Below are positions 18,892-28,698 of a DNA stretch of 64,000 nucleotides, one piece after another; within the stretch, counting starts at the first letter, position 1, and the number at the start of each line of letters is the position of its first letter. This DNA is from Vibrio aerogenes (lineage in GTDB: Bacteria; Pseudomonadota; Gammaproteobacteria; Enterobacterales; Vibrionaceae). The DNA lies in NCBI RefSeq assembly GCF_024346755.1, contig NZ_AP024862.1, positions 1-64,000 of the forward strand, in the 5' to 3' direction. A program made the position numbers and the translations under genes. The notes under the pieces are model-generated. The model was not told the DNA's origin. It saw only the letters and a program-made list of their open reading frames with translations, and made no database searches.

Positions 18892-19851
18892 TTAAATCAG
18901 ATTCAGTATTGATAAAGCAAAAATACCAATTGTCGTGGTGAGCAGAGAAAGAAAGGTGGTCAGGACAATAATATTGGCTGCCAGTACAGCATTTCCGCCC
19001 ATCACACGAGCCATCACATAACTGGCAGATGCGGTTGGCGCGGAGCTGGTCAGAAAAATAATTCCCAGTTCAATCCCCCTGAATCCGCAAAGTAATGCCG
19101 CAGCGGTAATCAGCAGCGGACACAATGCCAGCTTGAACAGTGTGGCAATCCATGCTGAACTTTTATCCCGGTGAAGCTGCCGGAGATCCAGCGCACCACC
19201 ACCACAAATCAGTGCCAGTGGCAGTGTCATATTCGCAAAATAATGGCCCGCTTTATCTGCAATTTCCGGTACCGGAATGTTCAGCAGAGAAAAAGTCAGC
19301 CCAAGTAAAATAGCAATAATCAGTGGGTTTTTGGTCAGTGTTTTTACGATCACACCCAGTGCATTTTCCCGGTTATTCTGATTTTTCGGGATGAGCGTAT
19401 ACACCGCTTCTACATTAAACAGCAGGACCAGCCCGGCACAGTAAAGCGCTGCTGTTGCAATTGCCTGATTGCCATAAGCGTTGGCAACATAAGCCAGTGC
19501 GACGATCATGGCATTTCCCCTGAACCCACCCTGAATGATGACACTTTGATCCGCTGAATTTTTTGACCACTGTTTAATGACCACGGTTGTCAAAAGAAAG
19601 AAGATGAAGTTAGAGAAAAGACCGAATAATACGAATGATGCACTGTCAGCAATTGCACTAAAGTCTGACTGCAACACATTCAGAAACAGCAGGACCGGCA
19701 GGGTAACTTTAAACACCAGACGGGAAGCGACTTCAATGAAATGATCATCGATGAGGCTGGTTTTTCTGAAATAGACGCCCAAAAATAACATCAGGCAGAT
19801 GGGACCGGTGACTGATAACGAAAATTTGAACTGCTCAAGTAATAAATCCAT
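18892..19851 (-). CDS. AEC family transporter
   Basis: 319-residue membrane protein of the auxin efflux carrier family (Mem_trans, PF03547), with about ten predicted helices and an inverted-repeat topology. Substrate unknown; relatives include malonate and other organic-anion carriers. I start it at the ATG at 19851 (MDLLLEQFKFSLSVTG), which has AGGG five bases upstream on the minus strand. The longer frame adds 17 non-hydrophobic residues. It is divergent from the INDY-type dicarboxylate transporter gene, with which it shares a promoter region of about 240 bp. This may hint at linked organic-acid use. Confidence 0.85.
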   Translation of the reverse strand: MDLLLEQFKFSLSVTGPICLMLFLGVYFRKTSLIDDHFIEVASRLVFKVTLPVLLFLNVLQSDFSAIADSASFVLFGLFSNFIFFLLTTVVIKQWSKNSADQSVIIQGGFRGNAMIVALAYVANAYGNQAIATAALYCAGLVLLFNVEAVYTLIPKNQNNRENALGVIVKTLTKNPLIIAILLGLTFSLLNIPVPEIADKAGHYFANMTLPLALICGGGALDLRQLHRDKSSAWIATLFKLALCPLLITAAALLCGFRGIELGIIFLTSSAPTASASYVMARVMGGNAVLAANIIVLTTFLSLLTTTIGIFALSILNLI

Positions 19852-20088
19852 GGTTTCCCTGTATCGGAGATAACGGCTGGGGAAATAGCCTGGTGAGTGC
19901 ACAATGATTGAAAATCATTATACCGTGAGTTTGTAAAAATGCATGAGGTGAAATGATTGTTAAGGTTATGTTTTCTATGCAGGCATAACATTTTACATTT
20001 GCTGGCTATGTCATTCATTGAATATTCATCCTGAGTTATATTAGCGACGTCACATGCTGACGTTTTAATTCAAAAGGAAGCATACATA

Positions 20089-21477
20089 ATGAATAAAAAT
20101 GATAACGTCCCACTTCCCTCAAATACGAGTGAGTGGTTTTTTAACCGTAACAGTATAATTGTCCTGAGTGATACGCTTCTCTTCTTTATTTTATATAAAA
20201 CTTTACCGTTTCCTCCTCAGGTTGTGCTGGGACTCAGCTTGCTTGTTTTTATTGCCGTGCTGTGGCTGACAGAAGCACTGCACGTCACCGTGACCGCTAT
20301 ACTGGTCCCTGTGCTGGCTGTTTTGTTCGGTATTTTTGATACGCAGGCGGCGCTGAGCAATTTCTCTAATCCGATTATTTATCTCTTCCTGGGGGGATTT
20401 GCACTGGCGGCTGCAATGCATCATCAGGGGCTGGATAAAGTGATTGCCGATAAAGTTCTTGTATTGGCACGGGGAAAAATGGCCGTCGCGGTGTTTATGC
20501 TATTTGCGGTGACGGCTGTGATTTCTATGTGGATCAGCAATACTGCGACAACAGCAATGATGATTCCGTTGGTGCTGGGGGTGCTGAGTAAAGTGGATTC
20601 GGGTCAGCGTGAAAGAACATATGTGTTTGTTCTGCTCGGAATTGCCTATAGCGCCAGTATTGGCGGGATTGCGACAGTAATAGGCAGCCCGCCCAATGCG
20701 ATTGCGGCTGCTGAGCTGAAGCTCTCTTTTACGGAATGGATGTTTTATGGGATTCCTGCCGCTGCAATTTTGCTTCCGGTCGCTATTTTCGTTTTGTATC
20801 TGGTTTTTAAACCGGATTTATCCGGTCGTTTTGAATTGAATTATGAGCCGGTGAACTGGGATAAAGGGAAAGTGGTGACACTGGGGATCTTCTCTCTGAC
20901 AGTGTTCTTATGGATCTTCAGTAAACCAATTAACGGCATGATTGGCGGATTTAAGTCTTTTGATACGATCATCGCGCTTGGTGTGATTGTACTGATCAAT
21001 TTCGCCCGTGTTGTACACTGGAAAGATATAGAAAAAACGGCAGACTGGGGTGTTTTACTGTTATTTGGTGGTGGGATCAGTTTAAGTAATATCCTCAAAC
21101 AGACCGGCACCAGTGTGTTTATTGCTCAGGAGCTGAGTGAGCTGATTACCCAGTTCGGTGTGTTCTTTATCATCGTCATTATCGGATGCTTTGTGGTTTT
21201 TCTGACGGAGTTTGCCAGTAACACTGCCAGTGCGGCATTGCTCATTCCTGTCTTTGTCAGTGTGGCTGAGGCGCTGAATATGCCGCCGGTGATTCTGGTG
21301 GTACTGATAGCGGTCGCTTCATCATGTGCATTTATGTTACCGGTTGCCACACCACCCAATGCGATTGTTTTTTCTACCGGCTATATCCGGCAGACTCAGA
21401 TGATGAAGGTCGGGATGATTCTCAATGTGATCTGTGTGATGTTACTGACAGTGATTGCATTGTATATCTGGCAATAG
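20089..21477 (+). CDS. Na+/dicarboxylate symporter of the DASS/INDY family
   Basis: Imports succinate-type C4 dicarboxylates with sodium. The product has 462 residues, the same length as the structurally characterised V. cholerae VcINDY, and counting puts its first SNT motif (WISNTATT) at residues 150-152 exactly as in VcINDY. The second motif ([11 protein letters not shown]) is near 376-380. These two SNT motifs bind Na+ and the substrate carboxylates. Eleven membrane segments with two re-entrant hairpins are expected. AAAGGAAG precedes the ATG. Convergent with the DUF445 gene. Confidence 0.94.
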   Translation: MNKNDNVPLPSNTSEWFFNRNSIIVLSDTLLFFILYKTLPFPPQVVLGLSLLVFIAVLWLTEALHVTVTAILVPVLAVLFGIFDTQAALSNFSNPIIYLFLGGFALAAAMHHQGLDKVIADKVLVLARGKMAVAVFMLFAVTAVISMWISNTATTAMMIPLVLGVLSKVDSGQRERTYVFVLLGIAYSASIGGIATVIGSPPNAIAAAELKLSFTEWMFYGIPAAAILLPVAIFVLYLVFKPDLSGRFELNYEPVNWDKGKVVTLGIFSLTVFLWIFSKPINGMIGGFKSFDTIIALGVIVLINFARVVHWKDIEKTADWGVLLLFGGGISLSNILKQTGTSVFIAQELSELITQFGVFFIIVIIGCFVVFLTEFASNTASAALLIPVFVSVAEALNMPPVILVVLIAVASSCAFMLPVATPPNAIVFSTGYIRQTQMMKVGMILNVICVMLLTVIALYIWQ

Positions 21478-21527
21478 TTGATCGGGACAGAAAAACCGGA
21501 TACGGATTGCGTGTTGTGCAGGAAATC

Positions 21528-21558
21528 AATCACACCGGCGGGAGCTTCCGGTGTGATT
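21528..21558. terminator. hairpin between convergent genes
   Basis: AATCACACCGG pairs perfectly with CCGGTGTGATT around a 9-base loop. There is no long T tail, so it may be a weak bidirectional terminator for the INDY-type and DUF445 genes. Confidence 0.55.
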
Positions 21559-21590
21559 TGCCTGCTGATTTAAGCGCACAGGGCCGCAGC

Positions 21591-21641
21591 TATATCAATG
21601 ACGTCACTATATCAATGACGCCACTATACCAATGACGCCAC
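21591..21641. repeat. three tandem 17-bp repeats at the end of the DUF445 gene
   Basis: TATATCAATGACGTCAC, TATATCAATGACGCCAC and TATACCAATGACGCCAC follow each other without gap. The DUF445 stop codon (21607-21609, minus strand) falls at the junction of units 1 and 2, so repeat number decides the C-terminal residues. Confidence 0.9.
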
Positions 21642-22311
21642 CAAAAACACCACCCCAGATAACCAGCCACCCCAGGTGTTCTTTGATCATCTTCTGTACC
21701 ATGTCTTTCACCAGTTGCGGGGTCAGCTCACTCAGACGTTGATCAATAATCTGTTCGATTTTTGCTTCGATATCTTGTTTGACCGAACCTGAACCTAGCT
21801 GGGATTTGATCGCATCCTGCACGGCTTCACTCTGGCCGATTTCGGCCACAGAAGCATGCATTTTTTCAACAAAAGGTTGTTTGAGGGGTTGTAGTGCTTC
21901 TGTTCCGCCAACCATGGCCAGCATGCCACCAAACTGAGAATGAGCGATGACGTCAACCAATGCATCAAAGGTTGGGTTAAAATCAATGGTCTCGATTATG
22001 GCGTCCATTTCAAAATTGTGGGTTTCACCAATTTCCTGGTCGAGAAATTTTCCGATGTTTTCCTGACTGAAAAATTGCTCCATCATTAATGATTTGATCG
22101 CCGTTCTGAATGCATCAAACCGGCGGGGAATGACACCTGAGCCATATAAACCGGGTACTTTTTCAAACAACATATGAATAGCCAGCCAGTTGGTTATTGC
22201 GCCAGAAAAGGCAAACAGTCCCGCTGTTTGTATAACTGGCTCGTTGAATTGATAACCAATCAACATGCAGAGAATGGCAATAAAGTTGGTCATGATACTC
22301 TTGTTATTCAT
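21607..22311 (-). CDS. DUF445 family membrane protein
   Basis: 234 residues. Two N-terminal hydrophobic helices (about 7-45, with FSGAITNWLAIHMLFEKVPG, the DUF445 signature) are followed by a soluble helical middle and a C-terminal hydrophobic segment (WLVIWGGVFGGVIGIVASLI). DUF445 proteins lack a settled function. The start could be the ATG at 22311 or 22293; an AGGAG lies rather far upstream. The last residues are encoded by a 17-bp tandem repeat, so the C-terminus may vary between strains. Confidence 0.85.
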   Translation of the reverse strand: MNNKSIMTNFIAILCMLIGYQFNEPVIQTAGLFAFSGAITNWLAIHMLFEKVPGLYGSGVIPRRFDAFRTAIKSLMMEQFFSQENIGKFLDQEIGETHNFEMDAIIETIDFNPTFDALVDVIAHSQFGGMLAMVGGTEALQPLKQPFVEKMHASVAEIGQSEAVQDAIKSQLGSGSVKQDIEAKIEQIIDQRLSELTPQLVKDMVQKMIKEHLGWLVIWGGVFGGVIGIVASLI

Positions 22312-22531
22312 CGTGTTGTTTATTCTCCTGAATATTTTGAAATACGCCGATTTTAGAAGAAAACCAACCCGTCGAAAAGAGCAAAGCCGGTGATTCGCTC
22401 AAAGGATGTTGCGGTAAATGGTGATTGATCTGATTGAATATTTATAGCTGTGGTGATAAATATCCATCCTTGTACCTGAGCTGCCCTTCTGATGCAGCCG
22501 GGGGAGTTTGATCTTTTATTCAGGATTTATC

Positions 22532-23896
22532 ATGAAAATATACATTTCTGTATTCGGTGCGATGATGCTGGCAGGATGCAGCTTGCCGGGAAACTCCCCG
22601 GCATCCGCAGACTACGTTTACGGCACTAAAACCGTGTATTCACCCCGTCAGGCAATGAATACTTATGAACCCGTGCCTGACGGATATTCACTGGTCTTCA
22701 CTCAATCTCTGGCACGACATGGTTCCAGAGCTTTAACCAGCCCCAAATACGATGATATCAGCCTGAAAATCTGGCAAAAAGCCAAAGACTTGCATGCGTT
22801 GACGCCTGCCGGAGAGAAACTGGGTGCTGAAATTTCCCGGTTGATGACTGCAAATGAAAAACTTGGATACGGCGAGTTGTCCCGTCTTGGACATCGGGAA
22901 CATCGGGGGATTGGCATGAGAATGGTGCAACGGGATAAACCGTTGTTTGTGCATGCCACAAAACAAGGCCGGAAAATTCTGGTTGAATACTCCGGGCGCT
23001 CCCGGGCCAAAGAGAGTGCTGTATCGTTTGTTCATGGTTTGATTCAGGCAGACCCGGCACTGGAGCCCTTGATCATGCAACCGCAGATTAACCGGAATCA
23101 GTTGTATTTTCATAAGCAAAATAAAGCGTATCAGCAATACAAAAAACATAATAAACCGCTGCATCTTGCGGTTGAGCGACTGTTTGACCAACCTGAAACA
23201 CATCAGATCGCCCGGAGGATTTTAGAAAGAATTTATACTCCGGCGTTTGTTGATGCACTGGCAGAGGGAAAGTATCAGTTCACCCGCAGAGGGAAGAAAA
23301 AAGCCCAGGTGTACACTGAGACAGACGCGGCGATGCAGCTATTCAATTTGTATCTGATTTCTCCGGGGATGGTTGATGAATCGAATCATCAGCCATGGCA
23401 ATTTAACCTGTATTTTACGCCGGAAGAAACGCAGTGGCTGACTTACCTGTCGGATGGAAAAAATTTCTATCAGAAAGGGCCGGGTCTGAATCAGACCGAT
23501 ATAACATACCGGATTGCGAAAGGACTTGAGGATGATTTCTTTCATCAGGTTAAAGCTGTACAAAACGGGACGAATCCATATGCAGCAAAGTTACGTTTTG
23601 CCCATGCAGAAACGATTATTCCGTTTGCAGCGCAGATGCAGCTGAAGGGCAGCACACAAAGTGTTTCCCTGAGTGAAGGATATCAACCCGATAACCCATG
23701 GCACGGAGCGTGGGTTTCCCCATATAGTGCTAATATTCAGTGGGATGTTTTCCGCAATGCCGCGGATGGCAAATTGTTAGTAAAAATGCTGTATAACGAG
23801 AAAGAAACCGCATTTAAGCAGGATTGTAAACCCGTGAAACCGGGCAGTTACTATTATTCTTTTGATACCTTACTTCATTGCTATCATCAAATGTAA
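22532..23896 (+). CDS. histidine phosphatase lipoprotein, MINPP/phytase-like
   Basis: A secreted histidine acid phosphatase. It starts at the ATG at 22532, with a lipoprotein signal MKIYISVFGAMMLAGC (Cys 16), so it is probably anchored in the outer membrane facing the periplasm. 454 residues. The catalytic RHGSR is at about 62-66. The proton-donor motif is HAET (about 358-361), not the HD of AppA-type phytases, which is the mark of multiple inositol polyphosphate phosphatases. Likely substrates are inositol phosphates or other phosphomonoesters. No adjacent operon partner; a parS2 site lies downstream. Confidence 0.82.
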   Translation: MKIYISVFGAMMLAGCSLPGNSPASADYVYGTKTVYSPRQAMNTYEPVPDGYSLVFTQSLARHGSRALTSPKYDDISLKIWQKAKDLHALTPAGEKLGAEISRLMTANEKLGYGELSRLGHREHRGIGMRMVQRDKPLFVHATKQGRKILVEYSGRSRAKESAVSFVHGLIQADPALEPLIMQPQINRNQLYFHKQNKAYQQYKKHNKPLHLAVERLFDQPETHQIARRILERIYTPAFVDALAEGKYQFTRRGKKKAQVYTETDAAMQLFNLYLISPGMVDESNHQPWQFNLYFTPEETQWLTYLSDGKNFYQKGPGLNQTDITYRIAKGLEDDFFHQVKAVQNGTNPYAAKLRFAHAETIIPFAAQMQLKGSTQSVSLSEGYQPDNPWHGAWVSPYSANIQWDVFRNAADGKLLVKMLYNEKETAFKQDCKPVKPGSYYYSFDTLLHCYHQM

Positions 23897-24037
23897 ACTG
23901 TCATACCAACATGGATACAAAGACCTCAAGAGGCATGTTCAGCGGGAATTGATTGCTTTGAGCAAGGCGCTGGTTCACACAAACAGAGTTATTCCTTCAC
24001 AAATAGTCATTCCGCGTTGAAAATCAGTATCAATCAT

Positions 24038-24052
24038 ATTTACATTGTAAAT
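24038..24052. other. parS2 centromere site
   Basis: ATTTACATTGTAAAT fits NTTTACANTGTAAAN at all defined positions. It lies in the short gap between the convergent phosphatase and ABC transporter genes, 24 kb from the first site. V. cholerae chromosome II has several parS2 sites spread around its origin, so a second one here is expected. Confidence 0.85.
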
Positions 24053-24120
24053 CTGGCAGGTGGTATGCGGACGGGCTCAGCTGTAAGCCCGTCCGGACTG
24101 AGGGGGGATAAATGTGGTGA

Positions 24121-25947
24121 TTAACTGGCAATAAACCCACCCGTCTGATGTTCCCACAAATGCGCATAGATACCGTTCTTATCCAGCAACTCTTGATGGG
24201 TTCCTTCTTCAACCACCTTGCCTTCATCGAGGACGATCAGCCGGTCCATCGCCGCAATGGTCGATAAACGGTGCGCAATCGCAATGACGGTTTTGCCTTC
24301 CATCAATTGATACAGGCTTTCCTGAATGGCAGCTTCAACTTCTGAATCGAGTGCTGATGTGGCTTCATCCAGAATCAGAATCGGTGCATTTTTCAGTAAT
24401 ACTCTGGAAATGGCGATCCGCTGACGTTGTCCGCCAGACAGTTTCACACCCCGTTCTCCAACCTGAGAATCATAACCGCAGTTGCCGTGTGGATCGGTCA
24501 GGGTTTCGATAAACTCATGGGCATGTGCCTGTTTCGTTGCCTTGAGCAACTCTTCTTCTGTCGCATCTGGTTTTCCGTAGAGAATATTCTCTCTGATAGA
24601 GCGGTGAAGCAATGATGTATCCTGTGTGACCATGCCAATTGCGCTTCTCAGCGAGTCCTGAGTAATGTCATCAATCGCCTGTCCATCAATACGAATGGCA
24701 CCACTCTCCACATCATGAAAACGCAGTAACAGATTCACCAGTGTTGATTTCCCTGCACCGGAGCGGCCAACCAGCCCCACTTTTTCTCCTGGTTTGATGT
24801 TCAGGTTCAGGTTATCAATGACATGGATATTTTCGCCGTAATGAAAAGAGACATGATCAAAGTCAATGGCGCCCTGTTTGATATCCAGTGCTTTTGCATT
24901 CGGTTTATCCTGGATCTGGATTGAACGGGACAAAGATGCCATACCGTCTACAACTGTCCCTATATTTTCGAACAATGCACCGATTTCCCACATAATCCAG
25001 TGGGACATACCGTTAATCCGTAATGAAAGTGAAATAGCCACCGCAATGATCCCGACCGTCACCAGACTTTGTGACCACAGATAAATGGAAGTACCGGCGA
25101 TCGCAAACAGCAGCAGATAGTTGGCCACTTCTACAGAAAGATTAAAGCCGGTAACCAGCCGCATCTGCTTATAAACCGTGCCTAAAAATCCTTTCATACT
25201 GTCCTGAACATACTCTGTTTCACGGTGATGATGAGAGAAGAGTTTGACTGTCTGTATGTTGGTGTAGCTATCAACAAAGCGTCCGGTCATGGTTGAACGC
25301 GCGTCAGCCTGAAGCGATGCAACCCGCTTCAGCTTAGGCACAAAATATAACTGAATACCGATATAGATCAGTAACCAGACCAGCATTGGCATCATTAAGC
25401 GCCAGTCTGAGTCAGCCAGCATAAACAAAATTGCCGTTACATAAACAACCACGTATACGAAGACATCCACTGCCTTCATGACCGTTTCACGGACTGCAAG
25501 GGAGGTTTGCATCACTTTGGTTGCAATCCTGCCGGCAAATTCATTCTGATAAAAGGAGATACTTTGCTTCAGTAAGTAACGGTGGGCCAGCCACCGGATA
25601 GACATCGGATAATTGCCCAGCATGGTTTGGTGAACCAGCAGAGACTGAACAGAAATCAATAATGGAATACCAATGACAACAACCAGCGCTAATCCGCTGA
25701 GTGTCCACTTATTTTCAGCCCAGAACGTTTCCGGACGACTTGAAGATAACCAGTCCACCAGGTGGCCCATGAAGCCGAAGAGAGAGACTTCGACAATGGC
25801 AATCATGGTACTGAGAACCGCAATGAATAAGAGCGGTTTGGTAAAGCCTTTTGTGTAATACCGGCAAAATGCCCATAAAGTTTCAGGGGGTTGTTGTGGC
25901 TCTTCGGGGGGGAAAGCCTGCGTAAAACCCTCAAATCGCTTATACAT
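24121..25947 (-). CDS. ABC exporter, fused permease and ATPase
   Basis: 608-residue half-transporter of the MsbA/multidrug type: six membrane helices in about 30-330, then the nucleotide-binding domain with Walker A GRSGAGKST, signature LSGGQ, Walker B ILILDEATS and switch His in AIAHR. It should function as a homodimer in the inner membrane. The substrate cannot be told. The minus-strand start at 25947 has AAGGA six bases upstream. It is monocistronic, in a gap beside glgX. Confidence 0.9.
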   Translation of the reverse strand: MYKRFEGFTQAFPPEEPQQPPETLWAFCRYYTKGFTKPLLFIAVLSTMIAIVEVSLFGFMGHLVDWLSSSRPETFWAENKWTLSGLALVVVIGIPLLISVQSLLVHQTMLGNYPMSIRWLAHRYLLKQSISFYQNEFAGRIATKVMQTSLAVRETVMKAVDVFVYVVVYVTAILFMLADSDWRLMMPMLVWLLIYIGIQLYFVPKLKRVASLQADARSTMTGRFVDSYTNIQTVKLFSHHHRETEYVQDSMKGFLGTVYKQMRLVTGFNLSVEVANYLLLFAIAGTSIYLWSQSLVTVGIIAVAISLSLRINGMSHWIMWEIGALFENIGTVVDGMASLSRSIQIQDKPNAKALDIKQGAIDFDHVSFHYGENIHVIDNLNLNIKPGEKVGLVGRSGAGKSTLVNLLLRFHDVESGAIRIDGQAIDDITQDSLRSAIGMVTQDTSLLHRSIRENILYGKPDATEEELLKATKQAHAHEFIETLTDPHGNCGYDSQVGERGVKLSGGQRQRIAISRVLLKNAPILILDEATSALDSEVEAAIQESLYQLMEGKTVIAIAHRLSTIAAMDRLIVLDEGKVVEEGTHQELLDKNGIYAHLWEHQTGGFIAS

Positions 25948-26219
25948 GAAGAATCCTTAATACAGCTTAATATCAATACAGAAAGCAATAACACCACAGC
26001 CTGTTTCTGTGACAAGAAAATATGATTGACCCGGATTCCCTGACTATCACGCGTTCAGGTTTGGGTTTCATGGACTGTGGTCATTGCTGGGGGGAAACTG
26101 AGCATTTTATTATACCCATTGTAATCAGTATGTTCTATTTATGTTTCTTATTTTCCTGTACGGTCCGGTCAATGCAGATAGCAGATACAGGCCTTGTTGT
26201 CTGACTCAGAGATAAAACA

Positions 26220-28208
26220 TCAGGATTCTGCGTGCAGAGACTGCGGGTCGAAGTAAAGAATCGTCATCGTCATCTCCGGCTGAAGCTTTTCAACCGATAC
26301 GGTATCGTCCATCATCACAAAAGAGTCGGTATCGCATATGACCTGCCATTGCTGATTTTTGTTTTTCGGCAAAGAGAAGCGGGCGGGCGCTTTGGTTTGA
26401 TTGATCAGATAGAGCAGTTCAGCGCCGTCATCCCCAATACCAAGGTGTAGTGCTACAGCACTGAGCTGGTTCCAGTCATCCTGATTCATTAATTTACCGT
26501 CAACTCTTCGCCAGAAAACCCGGTTTGAATTTCGTGAATTGCCGCTGAATGCATCGATAAACTGAATCATAAACTGTTCACGGTTTTTCACCAGCGCTCC
26601 GCACCAGTCGCGGAATTGCTGCTGGTCAGTGTTCAGGTTCCAGTTCAGCCAGCTGATCTCATTATCCTGACAATATGCATTATTGTTTCCCTGCTGGGAG
26701 TGAGATAACAGGTCAGCGGTGAGAATATGCGGCATTCCGAATGCAAACAGTACCGTTGCCATAAAATTGCGTTTCTGGCGGGCCCGGATGTCACAAATGG
26801 ATTTGTCGCTTGTCGGGCCTTCCACTCCATAATTTTCAGAGCGGTTATCACCATGTCCGTCCCTGTTCTGTTCTCCGTTTCGCTCATTATGCTTATGCCG
26901 GTAAGACACCAGATCCTGAAGCGTGAAACCATCGTGATAGGTGATATAGTTTACGGTTAATTTAAATGGCCAGTTAGCTGCACTGTAAAGATCTCTCGAG
27001 CCCATCAAACGGGTCGCAAATTCTTTCAGATATCCCTGATCGCCACGCCAGAAACTCCGGCTGATATCTCTGAGCTTATCGTTCGTCTCATTCCAACCGA
27101 ATGGAAAGTTACCAACCTGATAGCCATTTGGACCTATATCCCAGGGTTCGGCGATCAATTTCACTTGTTTGAGAATGGGATCCTGGGCAACCGCTTTGAA
27201 AAAAGCAGCCCCCTGACTGAATTCTTCACCATTTCGTCCCAAAGTCGCTGCCAAATCAAAACGGAAGCCATCAATGTGATATTCACTGACCCAGTATCTG
27301 AGTGTATCCATCACCAGATTCAGCGCTGGCTGATAGGATAAATCGACGGTATTACCACAGCCGGTAAAATTAGCAAAGTACGGGCCATTGGTAAGATAGT
27401 ACTGAGGGTCAAGTCCTCTGAGATTGAAGAGTGGTCCTTCACCGCCGCCTTCTGCGGTATGGTTATACACAACATCAAGAATGACTTCGATACCCGCTTT
27501 GTGGAGTTCCCTGACGACGGTTTTGAATTCAGTCACAGCATCTTTGACTGCATAGCGGGGATCCGGCGCCATAAAGACATACGGGTTGTATCCCCAATAA
27601 TTCACTGCATTCATCTCGAGCAGGTGTGTTTCATGCATACATGCAGCCACCGGGAGAAATTGCAGGGTGCGGATCCCCTGTGCCTGATAAAATTTCATCA
27701 TTTCAGGATGAATCAGTCCCGGATAGGTGCCTCTGATATTGGCCGGAATTGCCGGATTTTCATGAGTGAGGCCTTTCACATGGGTCTCAAATAAGACGGT
27801 CGCTTCACGGGGAATCTCTGGTTTTACTGTATCTTGCCAGTCAAAGTGGTTATCTACCACCACACACTTCGGTAGCTGAAAGCTTTTTTTTGCTGTGAAG
27901 GGGGGAGTGTATGTTAATGGTCCCTCCAGTGCTTTTGTGTAAGGATCTGAAATATAGTGCCAGCGCTGATCATGTTGCTTTATCAGGTAACCATATTTCT
28001 GGCCGGCAGTGACTTCCTGAATATAGATGTAACGAATACCAGCATACTCATTTGTCAGCGGGAAGGTCCGGCATTTCCCCTTGCTGTCAAACAAAGCTAA
28101 CTGAATCTGACAGTCATCTGTTACATAAACAGAAAAATTACATCCATTGCTATCAGGTGTTGCCCCTAAAGGGTAGGGACGGGACAAACGGTCATTTCTC
28201 ATACGCAT
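26220..28208 (-). CDS. glgX: glycogen debranching enzyme
   Basis: GH13 isoamylase-type enzyme that cleaves alpha-1,6 branches left after phosphorylase trimming. 662 residues: N-terminal CBM48 (about 8-110, with LGATPDSNGCNFSVY), catalytic barrel with VVYNHTAEGG, nucleophile Asp in GFRFDLA, acid/base Glu in AEPWD and the third acid in YHDG. The C-terminal beta domain is degenerate. Start could be 28208 or two codons later. It works with the phosphorylase and branching enzyme 11-17 kb upstream though not in the same operon. Confidence 0.92.
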   Translation of the reverse strand: MRMRNDRLSRPYPLGATPDSNGCNFSVYVTDDCQIQLALFDSKGKCRTFPLTNEYAGIRYIYIQEVTAGQKYGYLIKQHDQRWHYISDPYTKALEGPLTYTPPFTAKKSFQLPKCVVVDNHFDWQDTVKPEIPREATVLFETHVKGLTHENPAIPANIRGTYPGLIHPEMMKFYQAQGIRTLQFLPVAACMHETHLLEMNAVNYWGYNPYVFMAPDPRYAVKDAVTEFKTVVRELHKAGIEVILDVVYNHTAEGGGEGPLFNLRGLDPQYYLTNGPYFANFTGCGNTVDLSYQPALNLVMDTLRYWVSEYHIDGFRFDLAATLGRNGEEFSQGAAFFKAVAQDPILKQVKLIAEPWDIGPNGYQVGNFPFGWNETNDKLRDISRSFWRGDQGYLKEFATRLMGSRDLYSAANWPFKLTVNYITYHDGFTLQDLVSYRHKHNERNGEQNRDGHGDNRSENYGVEGPTSDKSICDIRARQKRNFMATVLFAFGMPHILTADLLSHSQQGNNNAYCQDNEISWLNWNLNTDQQQFRDWCGALVKNREQFMIQFIDAFSGNSRNSNRVFWRRVDGKLMNQDDWNQLSAVALHLGIGDDGAELLYLINQTKAPARFSLPKNKNQQWQVICDTDSFVMMDDTVSVEKLQPEMTMTILYFDPQSLHAES

Positions 28209-28698
28209 TATAGAGTCTTATTTGATGAGTGATTAAGCGAGCGTTACTCTTTTTAGTAAAAAACTTAGTTGTGAATAGGTCAAGTATTCGCCATAAAATA
28301 TGTCTTTTATCAGGTATTTTGCCGGGTATTTCTGTTGAGAGGGCTCTTTATCAGAAGGCAACGGATAACGTACATGGCCCACAAAAACTGTGATTTATCA
28401 TGAATTGTTCATTTAATGTGGGTACTGTGGCTTTTTATCCCGGGTGTACTTGCTGAAATCTGAATGATTATCTTCAATTATACTCAGAGATATACCCGAA
28501 TATTCTGAATACTGTATCTTCAGGTTGTTTGTCTATATTATTTTAGGTTGATGTCACTGTATGAGTAAAAGGATTCGCATGAAATCCGTTGTTGTTGATA
28601 TTCTTTAATTTTATTTTTATTGTGTTTCATGTCATACAGTGTCGCAGTTGTTTTGTCCGGAGTGTTTTCCGGCTTTAGTGGAATAAGAAATAACATTA
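28209..28698. other. divergent promoter region between glgX and the Sel1 gene
   Basis: 490 bp without a gene. A family-B repeat is at 28491-28538 (TATACCCGAATATTCTGAAT...ATCTTCAGGTTGTTTGTCTA). The rest is AT-rich and should carry the outward promoters; I could not fix them. AATAAGAAATAAC precedes the Sel1 start. Confidence 0.4.
28491..28538. repeat. dispersed intergenic palindrome (family B)
   Basis: Left end TATACCCGAATATTCTGAA and right end TTCAGGTTGTTTGTCTATA form an imperfect inverted repeat, same plan as the copies at 18254 and 62849. Confidence 0.6.
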
